Positions 1 to 8,446 are shown, counted from the stretch's first letter. The stretch: DNA of 19,299 nucleotides from Lachnospiraceae bacterium (GCA_024684065.1 JAIKXO010000325.1:1-19299); one strand, 5' to 3'. Made by a program: numbers and translations. Notes: generated by a model not told the origin, from the sequence alone.

Positions 1-564
1 TCGTTTTCCGCGATCTTTGCCATGCCCCAGGTGATCGGTATCCTCGGACCTGACGGAAAGGAGATCCGAAAGTCCGTATTTTACGGCCTTTTTATGAATC
101 TTGTGATCTCGGTGACGGTTACCGCCTGCGCGATCATCACCTCCTCCCCGGTAACAAAGGTTGCGGTTGTGGGATGGGCTGAAGCGTCAGGCGGCATCAT
201 CCGGATACTCGGATCTCTGTTCATCCTGTTTGCGATGTTTACATCCTACTGGTCCATCGGATTTGCAACGACAGAGATCATATCACACCAGACAAAGAAA
301 ACATTTGGCTTAAGCTTTGTGATCGCTACCGTGCCCGCGCTTGCCATTACCTTTGTCCTGCCGGGAGGTTTCATGGAGTATATGAAAATAGCCGGAGGCG
401 CAGTTGCCGTTATCATTTCTCTTATGGTGATCCCGACATATCTGATAAGTTCCGCAGGGAGAAAGGACAGTATCCTGAACCGGAAGGAAAGGTCAATAAT
501 AACGATTGTTATTGTATTTATCATGTATCTCGTCATGGCGGCGGGTTCATTTATTTCTGTTTAG
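1..564 (+). CDS. Amino acid permease, C-terminal part (5' end outside window)
   Basis: The reading frame is open from base 1, upstream of the first internal ATG at 22, so the gene continues to the left of the window. The visible ~187 residues are strongly hydrophobic, with about five membrane segments. They resemble the C-terminal half of APC-superfamily permeases of the aromatic/hydroxy amino acid type: a 'MPQVIGILG' segment after a helix, then 'RILGSLFILFAMFTSYWSIG' and a glycine-rich 'IAGGAVAVIISLMVIPTYL' helix. By family it would be a cytoplasmic-membrane amino acid symporter; the substrate cannot be read from this fragment. The stop codon overlaps the AGGAGG ribosome binding site of the next gene, 9 nt upstream of its start, so it is probably co-transcribed with the radical SAM array. 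It could supply a substrate for that array, but this is inference only. Confidence 0.6.
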   Translation, partial: SFSAIFAMPQVIGILGPDGKEIRKSVFYGLFMNLVISVTVTACAIITSSPVTKVAVVGWAEASGGIIRILGSLFILFAMFTSYWSIGFATTEIISHQTKKTFGLSFVIATVPALAITFVLPGGFMEYMKIAGGAVAVIISLMVIPTYLISSAGRKDSILNRKERSIITIVIVFIMYLVMAAGSFISV

Positions 565-573
565 GAGGATCCT

Positions 574-1923
574 ATGAAAGTCGCATTATTATCGCCCGCG
601 GGAGCGATGCACCGGTATAACGGGATGTTCCATAAAAATCTTCACTATGCGCCGATAACCCTGGCTCTTCTCGCAGCGCTCATCCCGGATGAGGATGTGG
701 TGATCTATGATGAGACGGCAGAGCCCATACCCCTTGATCTGTCTGCGGATGTTGTAGCTATTACCTGTATTACCGGGACCGCTGCAAGATGCTATAAATA
801 TGCGGACTATTTCAGAAGCCGCGGGATAACGGTTCTGATGGGGGGAGTTCATCCAACACTTATGCCGAAGGAGGCAAAAGAGCATGCGGACGCGGTGCTT
901 ATAGGGCTTGGAGACAGAACCTTTAAACAGGCCGTGTCTGATGCAGCGGCGCATAATTTAGAGGATTTCTATGAGGATGAAGAGGGATGTCCTTCGATAG
1001 CGGGACGTCCGATCCCGAGGAAAGACCTGCTGAAAAAGAACAGGTACATTACCTTAAATACCGTAGAATGTGTTCGCGGCTGCAACCATTCCTGCTCCTT
1101 CTGCGCATATCCGGCGGCCTTCGGCGGACATGTCCTGACAAGACCGGTAGGGGATGTCATCGAAGAGATAAAGACTTTCAGGGGAAAGGTTGTCATCTTC
1201 CCCGATGTCAACCTGATCGCGGATATCAGATATGCGAAAGAACTGTTTACGGCCATGATCCCCCTGAAAAAGTGGTGGTTCGGCCTTACCACGACAGCAA
1301 TAGGGCATAATGATGAACTGATCTCGGTCTTTAAAAAAAGCGGCTGTAAGGGGCTGCTCTTAGGCTTCGAATCCGTGAACCAGGAGACTCAGAGCGGGAT
1401 AAACAAGGGAGTGAATAAGGTAAAAGATTACAAAAGCCTGATGGATAAGCTGCATGACAACGGGATCCTCGTGATGGGGTGCTTTGCTTTCGGAAGCGAT
1501 GAGGACGGAAAGGATGTTTTTGACAGAACGTCGCAGTTATGCCTGGATTCAATGATAGATCTGCCCCGTTTTTCGATAATCACTCCTTTTCCCGGAACCC
1601 CCTTTTATCATGAACTCGAAAAAGAGGGTCGTATCACCGAGCGTGACTGGGCGCTTTATGATGTGGAACATGTCGTATATGAGCCGAAGCAGATGACGAA
1701 GGAGGAACTTCTTAAGGGGATTGAGAGGGCCTGGAAGAAGTGCTATTCATGGAAAGCCATTTTCAGGAGGTTTGACTATAAGCGGATAGGAAGATGGTTT
1801 TTTATCTATCTGATCGCAAATATAGGCTACCGGAAATATGCAGAGAAATTTGAACTGTATGACGAGAGCGTTATGACGGACAATTCCGATATTCCGGATG
1901 TTTCGGGAAAGGCCGTTTCATGA
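574..1923 (+). CDS. B12-binding radical SAM protein, array member 1
   Basis: This 449-residue protein has an N-terminal Rossmann-like cobalamin-binding domain (about 1-130, with 'ADVVAITCITGTAARCYKYA' and 'VLMGGVHPTLMPKEA'). It lacks the DxHxxG motif, as is common in this class. A radical SAM domain follows, with the 4Fe-4S motif CxxxCxxC at Cys170, Cys174 and Cys177. Further conserved marks are the 'FPDVN' strand, 'GLLLGFES', 'TPFPGTPFY' and a C-terminal W-x3-YD-x2-H segment typical of the BchE/HpnJ-like group. Family members cleave SAM to a 5'-deoxyadenosyl radical and often use cobalamin for C-methylation or ring chemistry; the substrate is unknown. The start has a perfect AGGAGG. The stop overlaps the next ATG by 4 nt (ATGA), indicating translational coupling. 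Array sub-type I, shared with member 2. Confidence 0.85.
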   Translation: MKVALLSPAGAMHRYNGMFHKNLHYAPITLALLAALIPDEDVVIYDETAEPIPLDLSADVVAITCITGTAARCYKYADYFRSRGITVLMGGVHPTLMPKEAKEHADAVLIGLGDRTFKQAVSDAAAHNLEDFYEDEEGCPSIAGRPIPRKDLLKKNRYITLNTVECVRGCNHSCSFCAYPAAFGGHVLTRPVGDVIEEIKTFRGKVVIFPDVNLIADIRYAKELFTAMIPLKKWWFGLTTTAIGHNDELISVFKKSGCKGLLLGFESVNQETQSGINKGVNKVKDYKSLMDKLHDNGILVMGCFAFGSDEDGKDVFDRTSQLCLDSMIDLPRFSIITPFPGTPFYHELEKEGRITERDWALYDVEHVVYEPKQMTKEELLKGIERAWKKCYSWKAIFRRFDYKRIGRWFFIYLIANIGYRKYAEKFELYDESVMTDNSDIPDVSGKAVS

Positions 1924-3209
1924 AGGTTTTACTTGTACTGCCGTGGCACAGAACCGATAAAAGCTACCGGGGCAGGCTTTCCACCCTGCTTTCATATGCG
2001 CCTGTCACTCTCGGAAGCCTTGCCGCGATAATTGAAAAAGCCAGACCCTCATATACTATCGATACCGTGGATGAAATGTCGCAGAAGGTAGATTACGGAG
2101 TCCGCTATGATCTTGTAATGATCACTTCGATCACCTCGACAGTAAACCACGGATATGAAATTGCGGACAGATTCCGGGAAAAAGGGGCGTATGTCTGTAT
2201 GGGAGGCTATCATGTAAAGTATAATCCAGGGGAGGCGCTGTCCCATGCTGATACGGTTTTTACAGGCCCGGGCGAATATACGATCCCCAGGTTCTTAAAT
2301 GATCTTGAGCAGGGAACCCCAAAGAGGCAGTATGAAGAAAACTGCATAAGGGGACAGGATATCGTAACGCCGGACAGGAGCAGGATATCCATGAAGAATT
2401 ATTTTAAATATCCTGCCGTGATAGCAAATCCGGGATGCCCCAACCGGTGCAGCTTCTGCACGATAAGCGATATGTGGGGGGAGACGTCCGCAAGACCGGT
2501 GGAAAACGTGGTCGAAGAGATAAGGGCCCTTAAGAAAAGGATCATCATCTTTTTCGACCCCAATTTCTTCGGCGACCGTAATTATTCGATCAGGCTTATG
2601 AAAGCGCTGATCCCGCTTAATATACGCTGGGCGGGGAGCGCAACGATAGATGTGGGTTTTGACGAAGAGCTTCTGTCGCTTGCGGAGAAGAGCGGCTGCA
2701 ACGGCCTGCTGTTCGGGCTTGAATCCCTGAATCAGTCCGCCCTGAAAAATGTCGGAAAGGGCTTTAACCGGGCGGAGCGATACCGGGAGGCCATCGATAA
2801 CATTAAGAGCCACGGCATCATGGTTAACGGCTGCTTTGTTCTTGGAATGGATTTCGATACAGAAGAGGATCTGTTAAGCCTTCCGGATCAGGTCAATAAG
2901 CTGGGGCTGAATCTTGCCAGGTTTGCGATCCTCACACCGGTACCGGGAACGAAGCTGTATAAAAAGCTTGATGGAGAGGGGCGGATAACAGACAGAAACT
3001 GGGATGACTATACCCAGCATAAAGCTGTTTTCAGGCCTGACGGCATGAGCCCTGAAAGACTTGAAGAGATCTACCGTTATGTATGGAAGGAAACCTATAC
3101 GTTTAAAAACATTATGAAAAGGGTCCGGAATATAACATCGAAGGGGCTGAAAGCAAGGATCATAGGGCTTTCCGTTAATATTGGATTTAAATTTCTGGGG
3201 ATAGAGTAG
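1920..3209 (+). CDS. B12-binding radical SAM protein, array member 2
   Basis: This 429-residue protein has the same two-domain layout as the preceding gene. The N-terminal cobalamin-binding fold ('YDLVMITSITSTVNHGYEIA', 'VCMGGYHVKYNPGEA') is followed by a radical SAM barrel with Cys173, Cys177 and Cys180 in 'GCPNRCSFCTI'. The 'FFDPN' strand, 'GLLFGLES' and 'LTPVPGTKLY' match its neighbours. The C-terminal 'NWDDYTQHKAVF' segment groups it with member 1 (sub-type I) rather than with members 3-5. It begins inside the stop codon of member 1 and ends 16 nt before member 3. It is probably a cytosolic SAM- and cobalamin-dependent enzyme acting in the same pathway as its neighbours. The reaction cannot be deduced. 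Confidence 0.85.
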   Translation: MKVLLVLPWHRTDKSYRGRLSTLLSYAPVTLGSLAAIIEKARPSYTIDTVDEMSQKVDYGVRYDLVMITSITSTVNHGYEIADRFREKGAYVCMGGYHVKYNPGEALSHADTVFTGPGEYTIPRFLNDLEQGTPKRQYEENCIRGQDIVTPDRSRISMKNYFKYPAVIANPGCPNRCSFCTISDMWGETSARPVENVVEEIRALKKRIIIFFDPNFFGDRNYSIRLMKALIPLNIRWAGSATIDVGFDEELLSLAEKSGCNGLLFGLESLNQSALKNVGKGFNRAERYREAIDNIKSHGIMVNGCFVLGMDFDTEEDLLSLPDQVNKLGLNLARFAILTPVPGTKLYKKLDGEGRITDRNWDDYTQHKAVFRPDGMSPERLEEIYRYVWKETYTFKNIMKRVRNITSKGLKARIIGLSVNIGFKFLGIE

Positions 3210-3225
3210 TTCCGGATGGATTTAT

Positions 3226-4608
3226 ATGAAGATTGTGTTTATAAAGGTGAACATGATGTACAGCAAGGGGAAGGACGCCCTGAAACCGCTCGTGTTTGCC
3301 CTGATAGAAAAACTGACGCCTCCTTCCTTCGAGCTTGTATTTTATGATGAAAGGATCGAGAAGCTGCCGGATACTCTTGATGCGGACCTGATAGCCTTTT
3401 CCGTGGAAACCTTTGCCGCAAGGCACGCCTATGAGCTTGCCGCAAAGTATAAGAGGAATGACAACCTGATAGTGATGGGCGGCTTCCATCCGACGGCTAT
3501 GGAGGAGGAAGCCCTTTTGCATGCCGATGTAGTGTTAAAGGGCGATGCTGAGGATACCTGGGCACAGCTTATGGAGGACCTTTATAAAAATGACGGTCAT
3601 CCTTCAAGACGTGTCTATGCTTCGGAAAATACCTGTCATATGTCCTATGTTGATCCGAACTCTTCCTGCTACAGAGGGAAAAGATATCTGCCGCTTGCCA
3701 TGATCCAGGCTTCGAGGGGCTGCAGATATAACTGCGACTTCTGCTCGATAAAGAGTCTTTATCCGCAGGGCGTAAGGCAGAAGGAGCTTGAGATCATTGT
3801 CAGGGAGATCAAGGAAAGCAGGGAGAAGCTTGTCTTCTTCATCGATGATAATCTGTTTTTTGATGAGGAAAGCGCAAGGAACCTGTTTAAAGCGATCAAA
3901 CCTCTCAAAAAGAAATGGGCCTGCCAGATAAGCCTTGAGATCGCCTTTCGGGACGAGCTTCTTGATATGATGCATGATGCCGGCTGTTTCATGGTGCTGA
4001 TAGGTTTTGAATCCCTGAATGAAGACAATCTCAGGATAATGAAAAAAAGCGCCAATCTTAAGATCATGAAAGAGGGCAGGGCTCAGCCGGATAAGCCCGC
4101 TGACCATAAGGATGACAGGGCTTTCGGAAACAGCGGCGTTACCCATATGGAAGAAGCGATCCGCAATATTTACCGGCATAATATAATGATCTACGGCATG
4201 TTTGTTCTGGGCTATGATCATGATACGCCGAAATCCGTAAGGGATACTTATTCTTTTGCGATGAGAAATAATCTGGCGGTCGCTAATTTCAACCCGCTCA
4301 TGCTGCTTCCCGGGACTCCTCTCTTTAAAAGGATGGAGGAAGAAGGGAGGCTCAGATTTGAAAAATGGTGGCTTGATCCCGCATACCGGTACGGTGATGC
4401 CATGTTCTGTCCAAAATCCATGAGTATTGAAGAACTGAAGGCCGGGTGTAAAAGCGCCAGGTATGGGTTTAATACATGGCGGAGCATTTTCGGGAGGCTG
4501 TTACGGGAGAAGGTAAACCACCGCTCATTGCTTAACATCATCGTGTATCTTCTGATCAACGTGATCTCAAGAAGCGAGATACACAGAAAACAGGGAAAGA
4601 AGCTATGA
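3226..4608 (+). CDS. B12-binding radical SAM protein, array member 3
   Basis: This 460-residue protein has an N-terminal cobalamin-binding-type domain ('LIAFSVETFAARHAYELA', 'IVMGGFHPTAMEEEA') and a radical SAM core with Cys166, Cys170 and Cys173 in 'RGCRYNCDFCSI'. 'FFIDDNLFFDEESARNLF' and 'MVLIGFESLNEDNL' follow. The C-terminal 'KWWLDPAYRYGDAMFCPKSM' segment marks sub-type II, shared with members 4 and 5. Compared with its paralogues it carries an extra hydrophilic stretch at about residues 278-305 (rich in K, D, R, P), inserted after the 'FES' strand. The reading frame is intact, so this is an insertion, not a frameshift. The ribosome binding site is weak (GGATGGA, 5 nt before ATG), and the stop overlaps the next ATG by 4 nt. 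Confidence 0.84.
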   Translation: MKIVFIKVNMMYSKGKDALKPLVFALIEKLTPPSFELVFYDERIEKLPDTLDADLIAFSVETFAARHAYELAAKYKRNDNLIVMGGFHPTAMEEEALLHADVVLKGDAEDTWAQLMEDLYKNDGHPSRRVYASENTCHMSYVDPNSSCYRGKRYLPLAMIQASRGCRYNCDFCSIKSLYPQGVRQKELEIIVREIKESREKLVFFIDDNLFFDEESARNLFKAIKPLKKKWACQISLEIAFRDELLDMMHDAGCFMVLIGFESLNEDNLRIMKKSANLKIMKEGRAQPDKPADHKDDRAFGNSGVTHMEEAIRNIYRHNIMIYGMFVLGYDHDTPKSVRDTYSFAMRNNLAVANFNPLMLLPGTPLFKRMEEEGRLRFEKWWLDPAYRYGDAMFCPKSMSIEELKAGCKSARYGFNTWRSIFGRLLREKVNHRSLLNIIVYLLINVISRSEIHRKQGKKL

Positions 4609-6005
4609 AGATCACTCTGATCAAACCCAATATCGGGAGAAGGGAGCACAGCCTGTACGTTGACAATGCCAGCATGGAGCCCCTTCAGCTCGGGATACTT
4701 GCGGCACTTACCCCTTCCGATGTGGAAGTGGTAATGTATGACGACCGTCTGGAGCCGATACCCTATGGCGAAGAAACGGATCTTGCCGCGATCACGGTTG
4801 AAACCTTTACCGCCAGACGATCCTATGAGATCGCCGATGAATACAGAAAACGCGGGATAAAGGTTTTGCTGGGAGGCATCCATGTAAAGCTCCTTCCCGG
4901 AGAGGCTAAGGAGCATGCCGATTCCATAATGATCGGCGATGCCGAGAACGAATGGGCCAATATGATAAATGACTTAAGAGAGGGCCATCTTAAGGAAGAG
5001 TATGTCTGTAAGTGCTTAGGCATTCCCCAGAAAGGCGTGATCACCAGAAGGGATATCTATAACAAGAAGAAATATATGCCGATCTCACTTCTCCAGTTCA
5101 GCCGCGGGTGCAGATATAACTGTAAATACTGCGCAAGCAGCGTCTATTTTGAGCAGAAGCATTACACGAGAGACATAGATGAGGTTGTGGCAGAGATCAG
5201 GTCCCAGAAGAGAAAGCTGCTTTTTTTTGTGGATGACAATATAGTAGCCGACAGGGAAAGGGCTAAGGAGCTGTTTTGCGCCCTGATCCCGCTCAAGATC
5301 CGCTGGGTCAGCCAGGGAAGCATCGATATGCTTGACGATGAGGAGCTTATGCGCCTGATGGTTAAGAGCGGGTGTCTCGGTCTTGTCATAGGCTTTGAAT
5401 CCATCCGTCCGGACAGCATAGAGAATATGAAGAAGGGCGTGAACCGGAAATATGTGAAGGATAATTACAGGGAAGCGGTCGAGAAGCTCAGGCATTACGG
5501 ACTGCAGACCTGGGCGGCTTTTACTATCGGACACGATACCGATACCCTGGAATCGATCCGCGCAACCTGTGAGTTTGCCATCCGGAATAAATTCACCTTT
5601 GCCGCCTACAATATCCTGATGCCTTATCCGGGGACTCCCCTCTATGAGGAACTTAAAAAAGAGGGGCGCCTCTTATATGGCGGGAAGTGGTGGCTTCATG
5701 AGCAGTACAGGTTTAATTATACTGCTTTTGTCCCGAAAAACATGACACCTGACGAGCTTACGGAAGCCGGCTTTAACTGCAGACGGGATTTTAACAGCCT
5801 TAAGTCCGTGCTGTACCGTCTGTTTGAGCCGAGGACGAATTTGAGAAATCCGGTGAGGTTTTTTACGTACTTAATTTATAATCCTGTTTTCCGGAGGGAA
5901 GTATACGAGAAGCAGGGGATGACATTCGGGTGCCTTGAAAAAGACGAAGAGGAGAGAAGGCATGAAGGTAACGCTTATCCTTCCGGCGATAGGGAAAAAG
6001 CCTAA
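4605..6005 (+). CDS. B12-binding radical SAM protein, array member 4
   Basis: This 466-residue protein has a cobalamin-binding-type N-terminus ('LAAITVETFTARRSYEIA', 'VLLGGIHVKLLPGEAKEHAD', 'IGDAENEW') and a radical SAM domain with Cys169, Cys173 and Cys176 in 'RGCRYNCKYCAS'. 'LLFFVDDNIVADRERAKELF', 'LVIGFES' and 'LMPYPGTPLYEEL' follow. The C-terminal 'KWWLHEQYRFNYTAFVPKNM' segment places it in sub-type II. It starts in the stop codon of member 3, with a GGGAAAGAAG ribosome binding site inside the previous gene. Its last 15 codons are shared with the start of member 5 in another frame, giving a charged, low-complexity tail that probably lies outside the folded domain. The substrate is unknown. 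Confidence 0.85.
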   Translation: MKITLIKPNIGRREHSLYVDNASMEPLQLGILAALTPSDVEVVMYDDRLEPIPYGEETDLAAITVETFTARRSYEIADEYRKRGIKVLLGGIHVKLLPGEAKEHADSIMIGDAENEWANMINDLREGHLKEEYVCKCLGIPQKGVITRRDIYNKKKYMPISLLQFSRGCRYNCKYCASSVYFEQKHYTRDIDEVVAEIRSQKRKLLFFVDDNIVADRERAKELFCALIPLKIRWVSQGSIDMLDDEELMRLMVKSGCLGLVIGFESIRPDSIENMKKGVNRKYVKDNYREAVEKLRHYGLQTWAAFTIGHDTDTLESIRATCEFAIRNKFTFAAYNILMPYPGTPLYEELKKEGRLLYGGKWWLHEQYRFNYTAFVPKNMTPDELTEAGFNCRRDFNSLKSVLYRLFEPRTNLRNPVRFFTYLIYNPVFRREVYEKQGMTFGCLEKDEEERRHEGNAYPSGDREKA

Positions 6006-7302
6006 TGAAAAATACTTAAGATCCTGGCTGATGGAGCCGCTTACTATCGCGGTTTTAAGCGCTCTTCTCCCAAAGGACTGCGAGAGGGAATTTTTTGACG
6101 ACAGGATCGAGAGCATAGATTATGAAACAGACACCGATGTTGTACTGATCACTGTTGAAACCTATACGGCAAAGCGGGCCTATTACATTTCTGAGCAGTT
6201 CAGAAAACGCGGTAAAAAGGTGGTCATGGGAGGTTATCACGCGACTCTTGTCCCGGATGAGGTAAAAGACCACTGTGATGCCATTATGATCAATAACTGC
6301 GGCGACAACCTGAGGCTCCTGCTTGAGGATCTTAAAAACAATTCCCTGAAAGAGGAGTATATAGGAAAACCGTGTATAGATTATAAGATCGCGGACCGTT
6401 CGGTCTATGAAAGGCAGAGGAAAAAATACCTTCCGGTATCGCTTGTGGAGACGGGAAGAGGGTGCTTTCACAACTGTGAATTCTGCTCGATCGCTAAATA
6501 CTATGACTCCGGGTACATACACAGGGAGGTAAGCGATATCATCGAAGAGATGAAGGCCTGCAGGCACAAGCTTTATTTCCTTGTGGATGACAGCATTTTT
6601 TCGAATAAGGCGTTTGCAAGGGAGCTTTTTACGGAGATAAAAAAGCTGAAGGTCACCTGGACCACGCAGATCACCCTGGATATCGCCAAAGACGAGGAGA
6701 TGCTTCTTCTTATGAAGCAGAGCGGCTGTGAGATGGTGCTTATCGGGTTTGAATCCATAAACAGCGGCAATCTGAAGCAGATGAACAAGGAATGGACTGC
6801 CAGGCTCGGGGAGAGGGACGAGCTCATCGAGCTGATACATAAGACCGGTATCAGCATTTACGCATCCTTTGTATTCGGTTTTGATGAGGATACGGAGGAA
6901 AGCTTTCAGAGGACGCTTGAGTTTACAAGGAAGCATCAGTTCTTTGTGATAGCCTTCAACCATCTTCTCGCTTTTCCGGGAACACCTACTTACAGGGCGT
7001 TTAAGGACGAGGGGCGCCTGATCTGTGACAAGTGGTGGCTTGAGGAGGGATACACCTTCGGAACGATCTCTTTTGTGCCGAAGTCGGTTTCCGCTATAGA
7101 GCTGCGCGCTCTGTGCAGGAAATACAAAACCATATTCTTCAGGTTCGGGTCGATCTTTTCAAGGGGGATCACCTGTTTTAAGAGGACTAAAAAGCTATAT
7201 ATCAATTTTGCTTACTGGTATATCAACATTTTATTTCATTTTGAAGTGGATAAGCGGATCGGGATCCCGGTGGGAGAGAATCTGGAGGAAATGATCAAAT
7301 GA
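5962..7302 (+). CDS. B12-binding radical SAM protein, array member 5
   Basis: This 446-residue protein starts at the ATG at 5962, because a strong GGAGAGAAGG ribosome binding site lies just upstream and every paralogue begins with 'MK' plus a hydrophobic strand. A TTG at 5935 would add nine charged residues and is less likely. The N-terminal domain has 'VVLITVETYTAKRAYYIS' and 'VVMGGYHATLVPDEV'. The usual 'GDGE/GDAEN'-like loop is altered to 'INNCGDN'. Radical SAM cysteines are Cys168, Cys172 and Cys175 in 'RGCFHNCEFCSI'. 'KWWLEEGYTFGTISFVPKSV' marks sub-type II. It overlaps member 4 by 44 nt and overlaps the GNAT-like gene by 4 nt, so it lies inside the same operon. The reaction is unknown. 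Confidence 0.84.
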   Translation: MKVTLILPAIGKKPNEKYLRSWLMEPLTIAVLSALLPKDCEREFFDDRIESIDYETDTDVVLITVETYTAKRAYYISEQFRKRGKKVVMGGYHATLVPDEVKDHCDAIMINNCGDNLRLLLEDLKNNSLKEEYIGKPCIDYKIADRSVYERQRKKYLPVSLVETGRGCFHNCEFCSIAKYYDSGYIHREVSDIIEEMKACRHKLYFLVDDSIFSNKAFARELFTEIKKLKVTWTTQITLDIAKDEEMLLLMKQSGCEMVLIGFESINSGNLKQMNKEWTARLGERDELIELIHKTGISIYASFVFGFDEDTEESFQRTLEFTRKHQFFVIAFNHLLAFPGTPTYRAFKDEGRLICDKWWLEEGYTFGTISFVPKSVSAIELRALCRKYKTIFFRFGSIFSRGITCFKRTKKLYINFAYWYINILFHFEVDKRIGIPVGENLEEMIK

Positions 7303-8369
7303 GCGCGTACTTTCAGTTCGCTACGGAAAGCGACGGGGACGGGATACTTAAGATCATGGAGGGAGATGCTGTAAAAGGGGATATAAATCTCCTTTATACA
7401 AGGCGTCCGGATCCTGTTGCCTCTTTTTTCATGGAAAGCGGCAGGTCCGTTATCGGTGTATTTAAGAACGGTAAAGAGGCAGTCGGCACGATCGCCTGTA
7501 TTCCCAGGGAAATGTATATAAATTCGGAGGCTCACAGGGTCTGCTATGTGACCAATATGAAGCGGGCCCACGATTACGAAGGGCTTATCAACTGGATCGA
7601 GGCATTTGAAAAAATGTATGATCCGGTGGATTCTGAAGTCTTTTTCTGCTCCGTGGTTAAGGAAAATACGGATGTTATAAAAATGCTTACGAAGAAAAGA
7701 AGGAAGCTGCCCGTTGCCGTTATAATGGAGCCGTACCGTACCTATATGATAAATCCCTCGGCACGGATAAAGAATCCCTGTCCGAAGCTTTTTTTCAGAA
7801 GGGCAGGAGGGGGAGATGAAAGAGAGATCCTTGATTTTCTGAAAACTCATGGAAGCGGGAAGAATTTTTTTCCCGTGATCGATATGCTTGACGGGGAAAG
7901 GAATCCCGCTGTTTCCGATTTCTATATGCTTTCGGACGGAGAAAGGACGGTAGCTGTCGGAGCGCTCTGGGACAGATCCCTCTGCAAACAGTATATCGTA
8001 AAGAGCTATTCCCGTAAGATAGCCGTTCTTCGCTGCCTGAACGGCCTGCTCTCTTTTCTGGGTTATATACGTATCCCAAAAGCCGGCAGCTCTGCAAGCT
8101 TTGCGTTTCTTTCATTTTTTATGGCTGAAAATGATAATACGGATTATTACCGGACATTTCTGTATCACATCCGAAAAGAAGCTGCAGAAAGGTATGATAT
8201 GTTCGTGCTGGGAACCACAGAGTATAATAAAAAACGGGAGGTCCTTGATAAGGTAAGGGCGATAACGTTTGATACCCTTCTGTGCGAGGTGAAGATGTCG
8301 GATTTTAAAAACGCGCGTGAAATTGAATTCAGCTGTTCCGGGCTCGAGGTTGAATGCGCGTTGCTCTAA
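7299..8369 (+). CDS. GNAT-like (probably tandem acyltransferase-fold) protein ending the radical SAM operon
   Basis: This 356-residue soluble protein is not confidently assigned. Residues about 1-140 have the feel of a GNAT N-acyltransferase: 'FATESDGDGILKIMEG' at the start, then 'VIGVFKNGKEAVGTIACIPREMYIN' (beta strands 2-4) and 'CYVTNMKRAHDYEGL' (the acyl-CoA side). A second, similar half may span about 165-330 ('FFRRAGGGDEREILDFLKTHG', 'SDGERTVAVGALWD'). The start codon overlaps the stop of radical SAM member 5 (ATGA), with GGAGG 10 nt upstream, so it belongs to the same operon. If the fold is right it could transfer an acyl group to the product of the array. The catalytic site is not recognised, and it might instead be a non-enzymatic GNAT relative. 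Confidence 0.5.
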   Translation: MSAYFQFATESDGDGILKIMEGDAVKGDINLLYTRRPDPVASFFMESGRSVIGVFKNGKEAVGTIACIPREMYINSEAHRVCYVTNMKRAHDYEGLINWIEAFEKMYDPVDSEVFFCSVVKENTDVIKMLTKKRRKLPVAVIMEPYRTYMINPSARIKNPCPKLFFRRAGGGDEREILDFLKTHGSGKNFFPVIDMLDGERNPAVSDFYMLSDGERTVAVGALWDRSLCKQYIVKSYSRKIAVLRCLNGLLSFLGYIRIPKAGSSASFAFLSFFMAENDNTDYYRTFLYHIRKEAAERYDMFVLGTTEYNKKREVLDKVRAITFDTLLCEVKMSDFKNAREIEFSCSGLEVECALL

Positions 8370-8382
8370 ATACTCGTAAGCT

Positions 8383-8403
8383 TCTTTAAGCGCTCTTTAA
8401 GCG
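8383..8403 (+). promoter_or_regulatory. Tandem direct repeat upstream of the mtaA-like promoter, candidate AraC-type site
   Basis: The decamer TCTTTAAGCG occurs twice in direct orientation (8383-8392 and 8394-8403), an 11-bp period of about one helical turn. It ends 8 nt before the -35 hexamer of the promoter at 8412-8440. AraC-family activators commonly bind direct half-sites one turn apart, adjacent to or overlapping the -35. The PocR-AraC gene of this same operon (9843-10706) is the obvious candidate binder. The repeat and its placement are seen; the binding is inferred. Confidence 0.45.
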
Positions 8404-8411
8404 TTCCGATG

Positions 8412-8440
8412 TTGTCTTGCCATACAATTCAGTATATAAT
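8412..8440 (+). promoter_or_regulatory. Sigma-A promoter of the mtaA-like/pocR-araC operon
   Basis: TTGTCT (8412-8417) and a perfect TATAAT (8435-8440) are separated by 17 bp. A second TATAAT follows ten bases later. Transcription would start near 8447, leaving a leader of about 180 nt before the ATG at 8627. The imperfect -35 fits a promoter needing activation. Confidence 0.6.
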
Positions 8441-8446
8441 AGTATA

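Noticed and set aside
6055..6963. 302-residue antisense ORF
   Set aside because: It lies wholly opposite radical SAM member 5, which has clear catalytic motifs. Its translation has no recognisable domain and no ribosome site was noted. It is a codon-bias shadow.
574..8369. RiPP cluster with precursor peptide
   Set aside because: Gaps between the radical SAM genes are at most 16 nt and no small precursor ORF or peptide-recognition domain is visible.
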